From Desulfurococcaceae archaeon UBA285 (lineage in GTDB: Archaea > Thermoproteota > Thermoprotei_A > Sulfolobales > Desulfurococcaceae), in the NCBI GenBank assembly GCA_002495025.1, contig DADP01000039.1, positions 1-14,552 on the forward strand: 14,552 bases of DNA, given 5' to 3'. Positions within the stretch are counted from its first letter, which is position 1, and each line of letters begins with the position of its first letter. A model generated the notes under the pieces. The model was not told where the DNA came from, searched no databases, and saw only the letters and a program-made list of their open reading frames with translations. Positions 1 to 6,884 of the stretch are shown here, piece after piece. The translations under genes were made by a program, and so were the position numbers.

Positions 1-1466
1 GAACAGATGAAAGACCAGTAAACGGACACTTCTCACTAACACACATATTCACAGACGACAAAAACGGATTCTACGTACTAGTTAAAACATATGCAGAAGG
101 AGACAACCCAGTATTTCCAAGCATTATAAATGTTGTTCCAGGAGCAGACTGGTGTGAAATGGAAGCCCACGACCTACTGGGTTTTGAATTCACAGGTAGA
201 ACGCACTACAGACTAGTACTACCACCCGAGTGGCCTGAGGGAGTACATCCACTTAGAAAAGACGTTCCATATGATTATAGGCCACAAGTAAGAGGAGTAA
301 GCGAGAAGGTATCTGAGTCAGGCGAGTATGGAGTAGTCCCCATAGGACCATACCACCCAGCACTCCACGAACCAGAATACTTTGAGCTATATGTTGAAGG
401 AGAGAAAGTAGTAGACGTGAAATACAGGGGTTTCCACGTTCACAGAGGCATCGAGAAACTAGGAGAAAGTAGAATGACTTATCAACAAGTAAACTTCCTC
501 GCCGAGAGAATATGTGGTATATGTGGCTTTGAACACAGCACCTGCTACGCACTAGCAGTAGAAAAAGCAGGTAAACTCGACGTCCCCGAGAGAGCACAGT
601 ACATAAGAAGTATAATTCTAGAAATCGAGAGACTCCACAGCCACCTCTTATGGCTTGGAGTAGCATTCCACCTAGTCGGCTACGACACAGGCTTTATGCA
701 CATGTGGCGTATACGCGAAAAAGTAATGTATCTCTCCGAGTTATTAACAGGCAGTAGAAAAACATATGGAATAAACCTTGTTGGAGGAGTAAGAAAAGAC
801 ATCAACGAAGAAAAGAAGCAAAAAACCCTTGAAACACTCCGAGAACTAGAAAAAGAATTCAAATCCTTTATTGAAATAGCTGTCACAGTACCACAAGTTA
901 AAAAGAGACTCACAGGGACCGGTATACTACCAAAAGAAGAAGCTTTAAAACTATCCGTAGAAGGACCCGTTGCAAGAGCGTCAGGTATAGATAAAGATGC
1001 CAGAAGAGACCTACCATACGCTGCATATAAATACGCGTCGTTCAAAGTCCCAGTATACAGCGAAGGAGACAATCTGGCCAGAGCACTGGTTAGAATAGAC
1101 GAGACATTTGAATCTATATCTATAATAGAACAACTACTAGACAAAATACCACGAGGCCCAATCCTACTCGAAAAATACGAGATACCAGAAGGTAGAATAG
1201 GAGTACAAGTAGTCGAGGCACCACGAGGAGGAGACGTCCACTACGTTGTAACAGGACATGGAAAACCATACAGGTGGCGTGTAAGAGCACCAACATACAG
1301 TAATATACCGGCATTGAAGATAATGTTGAAAGACCAACCACTAGCCGACGCCCCACTCACAATAGCAAGCATAGACCCGTGCTTCTCGTGCACCGATCGA
1401 ATCCTTATAATAAGAGAAAACGGGAAGAAAGAATGGCTCAAACTCACACCAGGTGGTAGAATATGA
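1..1466 (+). CDS. hycE: Group 4 [NiFe] hydrogenase large subunit with fused NuoC-like domain (HycE type), 5' partial
   Basis: The catalytic subunit of a membrane-bound, energy-converting hydrogenase (H2 formation or oxidation at a NiFe site on the cytoplasmic side). The frame is open from base 3 with no ATG, GTG or TTG before 159, so the gene starts left of the window; 487 residues are visible. Bases 3 to about 260 encode the end of a NuoC/30-kDa domain (PGADW, then PEWPEGVHPLRKD), followed by a NuoD/49-kDa domain. Both nickel-binding cysteine pairs are present: RICGICGFEH (CxxC at 513-524) and DPCFSCTDR (cysteine codons at 1380 and 1389). This argues for a working hydrogenase rather than a complex I subunit, which lacks them. 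A 21-residue tail follows the arginine of DPCFSCTDR, the place where HycE precursors are cleaved by the HycI peptidase in E. coli; cleavage here is inferred. The stop overlaps the next start in ATGA. The exact group 4 subgroup is unsure. Confidence 0.88.
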   Translation, partial: TDERPVNGHFSLTHIFTDDKNGFYVLVKTYAEGDNPVFPSIINVVPGADWCEMEAHDLLGFEFTGRTHYRLVLPPEWPEGVHPLRKDVPYDYRPQVRGVSEKVSESGEYGVVPIGPYHPALHEPEYFELYVEGEKVVDVKYRGFHVHRGIEKLGESRMTYQQVNFLAERICGICGFEHSTCYALAVEKAGKLDVPERAQYIRSIILEIERLHSHLLWLGVAFHLVGYDTGFMHMWRIREKVMYLSELLTGSRKTYGINLVGGVRKDINEEKKQKTLETLRELEKEFKSFIEIAVTVPQVKKRLTGTGILPKEEALKLSVEGPVARASGIDKDARRDLPYAAYKYASFKVPVYSEGDNLARALVRIDETFESISIIEQLLDKIPRGPILLEKYEIPEGRIGVQVVEAPRGGDVHYVVTGHGKPYRWRVRAPTYSNIPALKIMLKDQPLADAPLTIASIDPCFSCTDRILIIRENGKKEWLKLTPGGRI

Positions 1467-2002
1467 ATCCCGTGAAGAAAATTGTAAAACCACTAGAAGT
1501 ACTAGTAATAGCCGGTAAAACAGGCAAAGTAACAGTCAAATACCCCTTCGAGGAACCACTAGTATCACCCGAATTCCGCGGCAAAATAGAAATAGACCCA
1601 GCAAAGTGCATAGGTTGCGGAGCCTGCGTCAATGCATGCCCACCAAACGCACTAGAAATGATTGAATCCGAAGACAAGAAGACACTGAGATACTTCGTGG
1701 GGAGGTGTATCTTCTGCTGGAGATGTATAGACGTATGCCCTGTTGGAGCAATAAAGGGAACAAGGGAATTCGAGCTAGCAACAAACGACCCAATGGATTT
1801 ATACGACTACATAGTACACTCCAAAGTAGTATGTGAAGAATGCAAACATCCAAGTAGCGAGACAGCCAGGATGTTAAAATACGTCTGGGAAAAAGCACCA
1901 ATAACTGAAAACTACAACAACAAGTGCCCCGAGTGCAGAAAGAAATCATTTATAAAAGCAGTAGCGAGCAGGAGGGCTGGTCCAATTGGAGAAAAAGCTT
2001 GA
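1463..2002 (+). CDS. hycF: Hydrogenase 2x[4Fe-4S] ferredoxin-like subunit (HycF/NuoI type)
   Basis: An electron-transfer subunit of 179 residues that passes electrons between the small subunit and the external donor. Two classical [4Fe-4S] motifs are visible: Cys49-52-55-59 (CIGCGACVNACP) and Cys82-85-88-92 (CIFCWRCIDVCP). Past the ferredoxin domain lie two more pairs, CEEC (124, 127) and CPEC (155, 158), which could bind a zinc or a further cluster. The same C-terminal arrangement is known in E. coli HycF, and this favours HycF over NuoI. The ATG overlaps the large-subunit stop by four bases and has a GGTGG ribosome-binding site at 1452-1456, six bases upstream, so the two are translationally coupled. 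The order large subunit, ferredoxin, small subunit matches hycE-F-G. Confidence 0.87.
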   Translation: MNPVKKIVKPLEVLVIAGKTGKVTVKYPFEEPLVSPEFRGKIEIDPAKCIGCGACVNACPPNALEMIESEDKKTLRYFVGRCIFCWRCIDVCPVGAIKGTREFELATNDPMDLYDYIVHSKVVCEECKHPSSETARMLKYVWEKAPITENYNNKCPECRKKSFIKAVASRRAGPIGEKA

Positions 2003-2465
2003 GAGATTAAAGAAGAGCATATGGGTATTTCACTTAAACACTGGTAGCTGCAATGGATGCGACATCGAAATACTAGATGCCCTCACACCATACCACGACG
2101 CCGAGAGATTCGGAGTTAAACTAGTTGGCTCACCGAGACACGCAGATGTATTACTACTCACTGGTCCAATAACACTTGAATCACTACCAAAAGTTATAAA
2201 CGCTATTGAAGCAACACCAAGACCAAGAATAATTGTAGCACTGGGTAGTTGCGGGTCTGGAGGAGGAATATGGCACGATACCTATTCAACTATTGGTGGA
2301 GTAAACAATCTACTCAAAATACTGAAAGAGAGAGGTATAGAAGTAGACGCCGTATACTATGTACCAGGATGCCCTATTAGACCAGAAGCCCTCTTATACG
2401 CCATAGCCCTCGTGAAAGGACTAGTGGAGAAGAAAGCCAAGTCAAAGGTGGCTGTTGTTGAATAA
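1986..2465 (+). CDS. hycG: Group 4 hydrogenase small subunit (HycG/NuoB type)
   Basis: A 159-residue subunit that holds the [4Fe-4S] cluster proximal to the NiFe site and passes electrons to the ferredoxin-like partner. The four expected cluster ligands are visible: the CNGC pair (Cys22, Cys25) in GSCNGCDIE, Cys89 in LGSCGSGGG and Cys129 in PGCPIRP. The length fits the short group 4/NuoB form, without the C-terminal extension of E. coli HycG. I take the TTG at 1986 as the start: GGAGG at 1971-1975 lies ten bases before it, and it places the conserved IWVFHLNTGSC at the right distance from the N terminus. The start overlaps the ferredoxin gene by 17 bases. Confidence in the family is high; the physiological partner (ferredoxin, formate or other) cannot be read from the window. 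Confidence 0.87.
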   Translation: MEKKLERLKKSIWVFHLNTGSCNGCDIEILDALTPYHDAERFGVKLVGSPRHADVLLLTGPITLESLPKVINAIEATPRPRIIVALGSCGSGGGIWHDTYSTIGGVNNLLKILKERGIEVDAVYYVPGCPIRPEALLYAIALVKGLVEKKAKSKVAVVE

Positions 2466-2754
2466 CGAGTATTCTATATACATCTGTGGATTTGAACAAC
2501 AAGAAACACTTTTCTCTAGGCATTTTCTAACTGGAATAGCTCCATGTAGAAAAATAGCTTCAAACATACAACTCTCTAAAATAGGAGAAATACTAGATAG
2601 AAGCCTACTCGAAGCCCTTGTAGACAAAGAAGAAGTAGTAGTAACAGAACCCAGTATTATCCATAAAATCCTAGTTGCACTGGGAGTAGCCGAGGAGAAA
2701 ATCGAAGAAGTACTTTCATCACCCTATCTCTATGTATTAATTAAGAAAAACTAG
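2458..2754 (+). CDS. Unrecognised 98-residue protein, last gene of the hydrogenase operon
   Basis: I do not recognise this protein. It is small, probably soluble (no membrane segment or signal peptide), with two lone cysteines (Cys10 in YICGF, Cys30 in APCRK) and a charged, helix-prone C-terminal half rich in Glu, Ile and Leu. It starts with TTG inside the end of hycG; the TTG at 2458 is seven bases after AAAGGTG (2444-2450), and a TTG at 2455 is also possible. The 8-base overlap makes it very likely part of the hydrogenase operon. In E. coli the gene after hycG is hycH, a maturation factor, but I see no HycH sequence signature and no HycI peptidase motif, so a maturation or assembly role is only a guess from position. 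Its stop lies four bases from the stop of the convergent gene. Confidence 0.7.
   Translation: MNNEYSIYICGFEQQETLFSRHFLTGIAPCRKIASNIQLSKIGEILDRSLLEALVDKEEVVVTEPSIIHKILVALGVAEEKIEEVLSSPYLYVLIKKN
2743..2750 (-). terminator. Possible oligo-T terminator of the 2759-3121 gene
   Basis: Read on the - strand, the bases just after the stop at 2759 run CTAGTTTTTCTT, a five-T tract followed by more pyrimidines. Archaeal transcription commonly ends at such T-runs without a hairpin. It lies inside the 3' end of the convergent hydrogenase-linked gene. Weak evidence from sequence alone. Confidence 0.3.
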
Positions 2755-2758
2755 TTGT

Positions 2759-3121
2759 CTAAAACAATACTAAGACTACATAGGTAATTAAGTAAACTAT
2801 TATCAACCCTGCTGAGAGCTCTATTATTGTTTTAACATTTACTTGTCTACTCGGCTTCTTTTTCTGCTCATATCCACCACTCAACACTGGTAGTTTTACA
2901 GCAAATACGTATGAAGCGAGAATTACAAGAACTAGTAGTGTATATCTAAGTGTTAAAACACCAATACTGCTTGTTGAAGAGTAGTCTGTATACAGTGTAT
3001 TTGAATATACCAATACGTAGACTGCCAGTAGTAAAGCCCATACAAACCCCGAGATTTTAACTACTAATCCTCCATATTCTAGTAGATTTGTCAATCCAGT
3101 TGTAATACGCTTCTTCAACAT
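2759..3121 (-). CDS. Small membrane protein of unknown function, three predicted helices
   Basis: A basic N terminus (MLKKR) is followed by three hydrophobic stretches, roughly residues 17-40, 54-76 and 99-120, separated by a short polar loop (NTLYTDYSST) and by a lysine-rich loop (EQKKKPSRQ). By the positive-inside rule the N terminus and the KKK loop should be cytoplasmic. I recognise no family. I chose the ATG at 3121; the frame is open up to GTG codons at 3127 and 3130, which would add two or three residues. It is transcribed away from the STT3-like gene from a short shared promoter region and converges on the hydrogenase operon, so neither neighbour gives a functional link beyond the divergent pairing. 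Confidence 0.6.
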   Translation of the reverse strand: MLKKRITTGLTNLLEYGGLVVKISGFVWALLLAVYVLVYSNTLYTDYSSTSSIGVLTLRYTLLVLVILASYVFAVKLPVLSGGYEQKKKPSRQVNVKTIIELSAGLIIVYLITYVVLVLF

Positions 3122-3144
3122 AGTCACCACGAACTACAAGTAAA

Positions 3145-3169
3145 CCTTTTAACTTCAAGGATATTATAG
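3145..3169. promoter_or_regulatory. Divergent promoter region with A/T boxes between two membrane-protein genes
   Basis: Only about 80 bases separate the two divergent starts chosen here. They hold TTTTAA at 3147-3152 and ATATTATAG at 3161-3169. The first box lies about 50 bases before the ATG at 3201 and about 28 before the ATG at 3121, so either or both orientations could be served. The box positions are seen; their use and direction are inferred. Confidence 0.4.
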
Positions 3170-3200
3170 TATGGCAAGGTTAAAAACAGGTGTTGTATTG

Positions 3201-5147
3201 ATGAAAACTAGTTTAAACAACAAGGTATTTATCGCTGGGATAATACTACTTGTAGCTTCAATAATAATCCACTATGCTTCTCTCTACATCTTTAACTTCA
3301 TTGATCACCCATATACTCTAAAAGCTATGAGAAATACTGGTAGCGTCCAAGAATATTGTAGAACAATCGATATTAGTGGAGCCTGTATGGGATACTATAT
3401 CTATCTATGGCTATTCTCAAATATTCCAGTCCAGCTATCACCAATACTACAAGTTCTAGTAGTCATACTTGTCTATCTTACAGTATACAAGTTGACTAGA
3501 AACCATATTGTCTCGGGTATTCTAGCACTAATATACTCGTTAACACCTGGTGTTATACTAGCGTATTCTCTAGACCAAACTGGTTTGGTTTATACAGCAT
3601 CTCTAGTGGCAATAACGCTACTACTTCTAATTCGTGGATTTACTGGAGAACAGTTATTCATGGTTTTAGGCGTATTACTCTACATTCTACTACTACTCCA
3701 CCCACTAACACCAGTAGTCTTGATAGCAACATCTATTACATATCTTGTAGTAGGCGAAACAAGTAAACTCCGGAAAACCCCACTTTTACTCTTAATTGCA
3801 ATGTCTACTGCTACTCTTATAGCAATGATTGTAAATAGTGTTTCATATTATGGCCTCTATGGAGTAGTCGGCGTTGTAATTGGTTTAATATCAAGTCTAA
3901 TCCTACTCGTCGACAAGGGAGAGATTAAACCTGGATATAGAGTTCTCATATCTCTATCTGTAATTGTTATTGGAGTGTTAATGGGTTTAATTACTTCAAG
4001 ACTATACGAGATTGAATTTACAGTACTCGTCGAGAATAAGAGCCTTGTAGTACTCTATGGTATAGCAAGTATTCTCTCTATTCCAAGCGTTATACTCGTA
4101 TATGCAGGGAAATCATCCATCAATATAAAACACATACTAGTACCAGCCGTGGTTACATTGATTATATCTATGTTTGACCAGGCAGTATATGTAGTAGCAC
4201 TACCAGTACTCGTAGTTTTAAACAGTGTATTTATATTGACTCTTGTAAGTCAATTACAACTGGCATTCCAGCAATACAGGAAAACACCTATTTCTATACT
4301 AGGAGTGTTTATACTAGTCCTACTGGTTTTAACTCCTGGGCTTATATATGCTATACCAGTATCAAACACCAAGACCTCCATTGATAGAGAACTACAAGTA
4401 TTAATAGTAGATAAAGGATTTGCCGTTGAAAACTACGATGAAAAAACAGTATTAAATGAAATAGCAAGTAGAATAGCAAACTATTCCCAGAGTAATAGAG
4501 TTCTCATAGTTGCTCACTGGGACTACACGTATTCATTATTAAGTATGTTATCTAGTAGAGGAGTAGACACTCAATTCATTACCCATACACATGGAGACCA
4601 CTCCAGTAGAAAACTGCTTTCAACAATTATGACTAGTCACTGGAATACATCTCTAAAGATCATGAGAGAAATAGCAAATCAAACAAACACTAGAGATGTA
4701 TACATACTGGTCTCATTTGCGTATTCAAAACGCGGAAACGACTCATTCATCGGTGTCGCGGGAACACTAAATCTACCTGGATACCAGTATCCACAAGAAG
4801 CATACTATGCATATGGAGATACATACCGGATACTAGAATACCTACACTATGCAAACAAAACACTATCAAATTATGTATACAATGTGGGATTAGATGATAG
4901 ATTAACAGCTCTACTATGGACTAGTAGTGGTGAAGAACTACTCCTCAATCAACTAGTAGTAAAAGCACTGATAGATACTGGTTATTCAAGAGTCTACAAT
5001 AGATTGATAAATATAAATCCATTGAATCCAAGCATAGAAAACGTAGAGTTGATATACTACTACGATGTTAAAACAGGAAGTATTAGAACTATATATGGGG
5101 AGTATGAAATACACTATATGGTAGCAGTGTTTAAACTAGTAGCTTAA
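3201..5147 (+). CDS. Polytopic membrane protein, diverged STT3/AglB-like (GT-C) oligosaccharyltransferase homologue
   Basis: A protein of 648 residues. The N-terminal ~385 residues hold about ten or more hydrophobic helices; the rest is a hydrophilic, presumably extracytoplasmic domain. An early loop reads FIDHPY, like the acidic D-P-Y loop of STT3/AglB. After the last helix comes AHWDYTY, corresponding in place and surroundings to the WWDYG motif of oligosaccharyltransferases, and what follows (T/D-rich stretch, then STIMTSHWNTSLKIMREI and a hydrophobic strand) has the layout of AglB. STT3 enzymes move a lipid-linked glycan to Asn in N-X-S/T. The match is partial, and the first W and the G of WWDYG are replaced, so activity is uncertain. 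Several sequons occur in its own C-terminal domain (NYS, NTS, NQT, NDS, NKT). I prefer the ATG at 3201, eight bases after AGGTG (3188-3192), over the ATG at 3171. The aIF2-alpha gene follows 13 bases after the stop. Confidence 0.55.
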   Translation: MKTSLNNKVFIAGIILLVASIIIHYASLYIFNFIDHPYTLKAMRNTGSVQEYCRTIDISGACMGYYIYLWLFSNIPVQLSPILQVLVVILVYLTVYKLTRNHIVSGILALIYSLTPGVILAYSLDQTGLVYTASLVAITLLLLIRGFTGEQLFMVLGVLLYILLLLHPLTPVVLIATSITYLVVGETSKLRKTPLLLLIAMSTATLIAMIVNSVSYYGLYGVVGVVIGLISSLILLVDKGEIKPGYRVLISLSVIVIGVLMGLITSRLYEIEFTVLVENKSLVVLYGIASILSIPSVILVYAGKSSINIKHILVPAVVTLIISMFDQAVYVVALPVLVVLNSVFILTLVSQLQLAFQQYRKTPISILGVFILVLLVLTPGLIYAIPVSNTKTSIDRELQVLIVDKGFAVENYDEKTVLNEIASRIANYSQSNRVLIVAHWDYTYSLLSMLSSRGVDTQFITHTHGDHSSRKLLSTIMTSHWNTSLKIMREIANQTNTRDVYILVSFAYSKRGNDSFIGVAGTLNLPGYQYPQEAYYAYGDTYRILEYLHYANKTLSNYVYNVGLDDRLTALLWTSSGEELLLNQLVVKALIDTGYSRVYNRLININPLNPSIENVELIYYYDVKTGSIRTIYGEYEIHYMVAVFKLVA

Positions 5148-5160
5148 ATGGTGAATACAC

Positions 5161-5958
5161 ATGGTTTTACCCAGAAAAGAACTACCCGACGTGGGCGAAT
5201 TAGTAATTGCTACAATACAGGAAATACACGACTATGGTGCATATGTAGCACTAGATGAATATGGAGATATGAAGGCTTTTCTACCATGGAGCGAGATATC
5301 CTCAAAGTGGGTTAGAAACATTAAAGATGTCATTAGAGAAGGGCAGAAAGTAGTAGTCAAAGTAATACGTGTAGATAGGTCGAAGAAAGAAGTAGACGTC
5401 TCTCTAAAAAGAGTAACTGATACAGATAGACAGAGGAAAATGCAGTGGTGGAAGAGGTATTCAAAAGCCTGCAAAATAATTGAAATAGTAGCACAGAAAA
5501 TAGGTAAAAGCATTGAAGAAGCATATAGAGAAGTAGTTTGGAGACTAGAAGACACATACTCCGATGTAATGTACGCCCTTGAAAGAGCAATAATTGAAGG
5601 CGGACAGGTATTAATAGATGCAGGCGTGCCAGAAGACTGGATTCAACCACTCATCGAGGAAGCATCAAGACACATCAAACTAAAAGAAGTAGTTGTAAGA
5701 TACAAGCTAGTATTGCAATCAATAAAACCAGACGGAGTAGAAAGAGTCAAGAAATGCCTTGAATCAATAGCTGAAACGCTAGACTCCAAGGGCATAAGGT
5801 ATAGACTCTACACAGCGGGCAGTCCACGATACATACTAGAAGTCTACGCTACAGACTATAAAACAGCCGAGGAGGCAGGAGAAGAAGCATTGAAAACAGG
5901 AGAGAAAACAGCTAGAGAACTAGAACTACTATTCCTAGCAGAGCGTGAAAAACAATGA
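5161..5958 (+). CDS. eif2a: Translation initiation factor aIF2, alpha subunit
   Basis: One of three subunits of the archaeal initiator-tRNA carrier aIF2, which brings Met-tRNAi to the ribosome. The 265-residue length is typical. Residues ~11-84 are an S1/OB domain (GELVIATIQEIHDYGAYVAL, LPWSEISSKWVRNIKD, EGQKVVVKVIRVD, VDVSLKRVT), followed by the helical middle domain and a C-terminal alpha-beta domain ending in TAREL...REKQ. The region around SEISSKW matches the loop that carries Ser51 in eukaryotic eIF2-alpha. GGTGA at 5150-5154 sits six bases before the ATG. In many archaea rpl44e and rps27e precede this gene; here a membrane protein does. The stop overlaps the nop10 start, an arrangement common in archaea. 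Confidence 0.95.
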   Translation: MVLPRKELPDVGELVIATIQEIHDYGAYVALDEYGDMKAFLPWSEISSKWVRNIKDVIREGQKVVVKVIRVDRSKKEVDVSLKRVTDTDRQRKMQWWKRYSKACKIIEIVAQKIGKSIEEAYREVVWRLEDTYSDVMYALERAIIEGGQVLIDAGVPEDWIQPLIEEASRHIKLKEVVVRYKLVLQSIKPDGVERVKKCLESIAETLDSKGIRYRLYTAGSPRYILEVYATDYKTAEEAGEEALKTGEKTARELELLFLAEREKQ

Positions 5959-6155
5959 ACTGGTTAATGAGAAAATGCACCAAGTGTGGTAGATACACTC
6001 TTTCAAAAGACAAGTGTCCACACTGCGGAGGAGAACTAGTAGTACCCCACCCTCCACGTTTCAGCCCCGAAGATAAATACGTTGAACACAGATTGAAAAT
6101 CAAGTTCGAGAAAGGTCTTTTAAACCTCGATGAAAAACCCTATTACATCCCATAA
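5955..6155 (+). CDS. nop10: H/ACA ribonucleoprotein subunit Nop10
   Basis: A small core protein of the H/ACA pseudouridylation particle; it bridges Cbf5 and L7Ae on guide RNAs that direct rRNA pseudouridine formation. At 66 residues it has the family size. The N-terminal zinc ribbon uses Cys8, Cys11, Cys21 and Cys24 (KCTKCGRYTL, KCPHCGG), followed by the hallmark PHPPRFSPEDKY and a basic C-terminal helix. The ATG at 5955 overlaps the aIF2-alpha stop as ATGA, so translation is probably coupled; Met5 (5967) is an alternative start, but the longer form fits the usual distance to the first cysteine. The PAC2-type gene that often follows nop10 in archaea is absent; tRNA-Asp comes next. Confidence 0.95.
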   Translation: MNWLMRKCTKCGRYTLSKDKCPHCGGELVVPHPPRFSPEDKYVEHRLKIKFEKGLLNLDEKPYYIP

Positions 6156-6188
6156 TAATCCCACCTTGGAAACTCAACGTAGGTAGAA

Positions 6189-6196
6189 TTTAAAAA
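6189..6196 (+). promoter_or_regulatory. TATA box of tRNA-Asp
   Basis: TTTAAAAA, 36 bases before the first tRNA base. A similar box lies at nearly the same distance before tRNA-Leu in this window, which supports both. It implies a start site a few bases upstream of the mature 5' end, to be trimmed by RNase P. Confidence 0.5.
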
Positions 6197-6224
6197 CCGT
6201 CTAAATATTTTAATTCTATAGGAT

Positions 6225-6298
6225 GCCGCCGTAGTATAGCCCGGTTAGTATGCGGGCCTGTCGAGCCCGTGACCCGGGTTCAAATCCCGGCGGCGGCG
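6225..6298 (+). tRNA. tRNA-Asp(GTC)
   Basis: A complete cloverleaf, folded by hand. Acceptor GCCGCCG (6225-6231) pairs fully with CGGCGGC (6291-6297), with discriminator G at 6298 as expected for aspartate. The D stem is GTAT/GTAT with two G-T wobbles. The anticodon stem CGGGC/GCCCG encloses the loop CTGTCGA, giving anticodon GTC at 6260-6262. The T stem CCGGG/CCCGG has loop TTCAAAT. There is no intron and no encoded CCA. It follows nop10 by about 70 bases and converges with gins15; no strong T-run follows on the + strand, the nearest being TTTT near 6350. Confidence 0.96.
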
Positions 6299-6371
6299 CT
6301 AAATCCTACTATTCATTAATACAGCTAGTGACGGTAAAATCATCAAGTGTTTTAAATTGCAGGATAGAGAT

Positions 6372-6884
6372 TTATTGTCTATTATTCTGGAGTGTAGAAA
6401 ATATCTTGATTACTGGGTGTGTTATTGGTTGACCGCACTCTTTTAATACTGCTTCTATGAATTCACTAATAGTTAAAAGCGCGATTTCTCCTGGTTTATA
6501 TAGTTTATTGTCTACTTCGCATTTTGCTTTGAATTTAAAGTAGTATTTTTCACTGTGTCCTAGAGTAAACGGTGAGAGTATTGCTTTCTCGGCTTCTAGA
6601 AGTAGTAGTATATACTTTCCAATCTCTTTATCAATTGAATTCTGGTCTATTTGTTTAAGCATAATTGTTTTAACTAGCCGGATGGTAGATAATCGCTCTA
6701 GGTCTCTCATGGTTTTTTCAATAGTCAGCTTCAATACTTCTCTACTTACATCTGGGAGGTCGTGGAGTTCTACATATGCGTTTTCAAACGCCTTTCTTAT
6801 ACTGTTTACTCTGCTAGGTGGAATAGAAGACAATGTTTTACTTCGTAGTTCTTCACGTAAAATTCTAAGGTAGTGTTCACTCAT
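6372..6884 (-). CDS. gins15: GINS complex subunit Gins15 (Sld5/Psf1-like)
   Basis: A subunit of the archaeal GINS complex, which joins the MCM helicase (and a RecJ/Cdc45-like protein) to the primase at the replication fork. The 170-residue protein has an N-terminal helical A-domain whose core (residues ~66-102: IRLVKTIMLKQ, KYILLLLEAEKAIL) has the Sld5/Psf1 pattern, then a small beta B-domain (~113-151: YYFKFKAKC, YKPGEIALL, SEFIEAVLKE). The A-then-B order is that of the Sld5/Psf1 (15) class. Position supports it: Sulfolobus also has gins15 next to priS and a PCNA gene. ATG overlaps the priS stop (ATGA), with GAGGTT at 6891-6896. This is the last gene of the long - strand run. Sequence similarity in GINS is low, so the neighbours carry part of the call. 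Confidence 0.8.
   Translation of the reverse strand: MSEHYLRILREELRSKTLSSIPPSRVNSIRKAFENAYVELHDLPDVSREVLKLTIEKTMRDLERLSTIRLVKTIMLKQIDQNSIDKEIGKYILLLLEAEKAILSPFTLGHSEKYYFKFKAKCEVDNKLYKPGEIALLTISEFIEAVLKECGQPITHPVIKIFSTLQNNRQ

Noticed and set aside
253..1447. Several long open frames on the - strand opposite the hydrogenase large subunit
   Set aside because: The + strand frame carries the full HycE motifs; the opposite frames are Ser/Leu-rich low-complexity translations produced by the A-rich third positions.
1..2465. Respiratory complex I (NuoCD, NuoI, NuoB) as the identity of the first three genes
   Set aside because: The large subunit has both nickel CxxC pairs, and the ferredoxin subunit has the HycF-type C-terminal cysteines.
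2458..2754. HycH or HycI maturation protein
   Set aside because: Position fits hycH, but I see no convincing sequence match and none of the acidic nickel-binding motifs of the HycI peptidase.
4614..4634. Metallo-beta-lactamase motif HxHxDH in the membrane protein
   Set aside because: No GHTPG-like or later metal-binding motifs follow, and the surrounding order of motifs fits the STT3/AglB layout. Kept only as an oddity of that protein.
6250..6432. Open frame of 60 codons on the + strand over the tRNA region
   Set aside because: Its first half is the tRNA-Asp gene and the rest overlaps the end of gins15; no family pattern.
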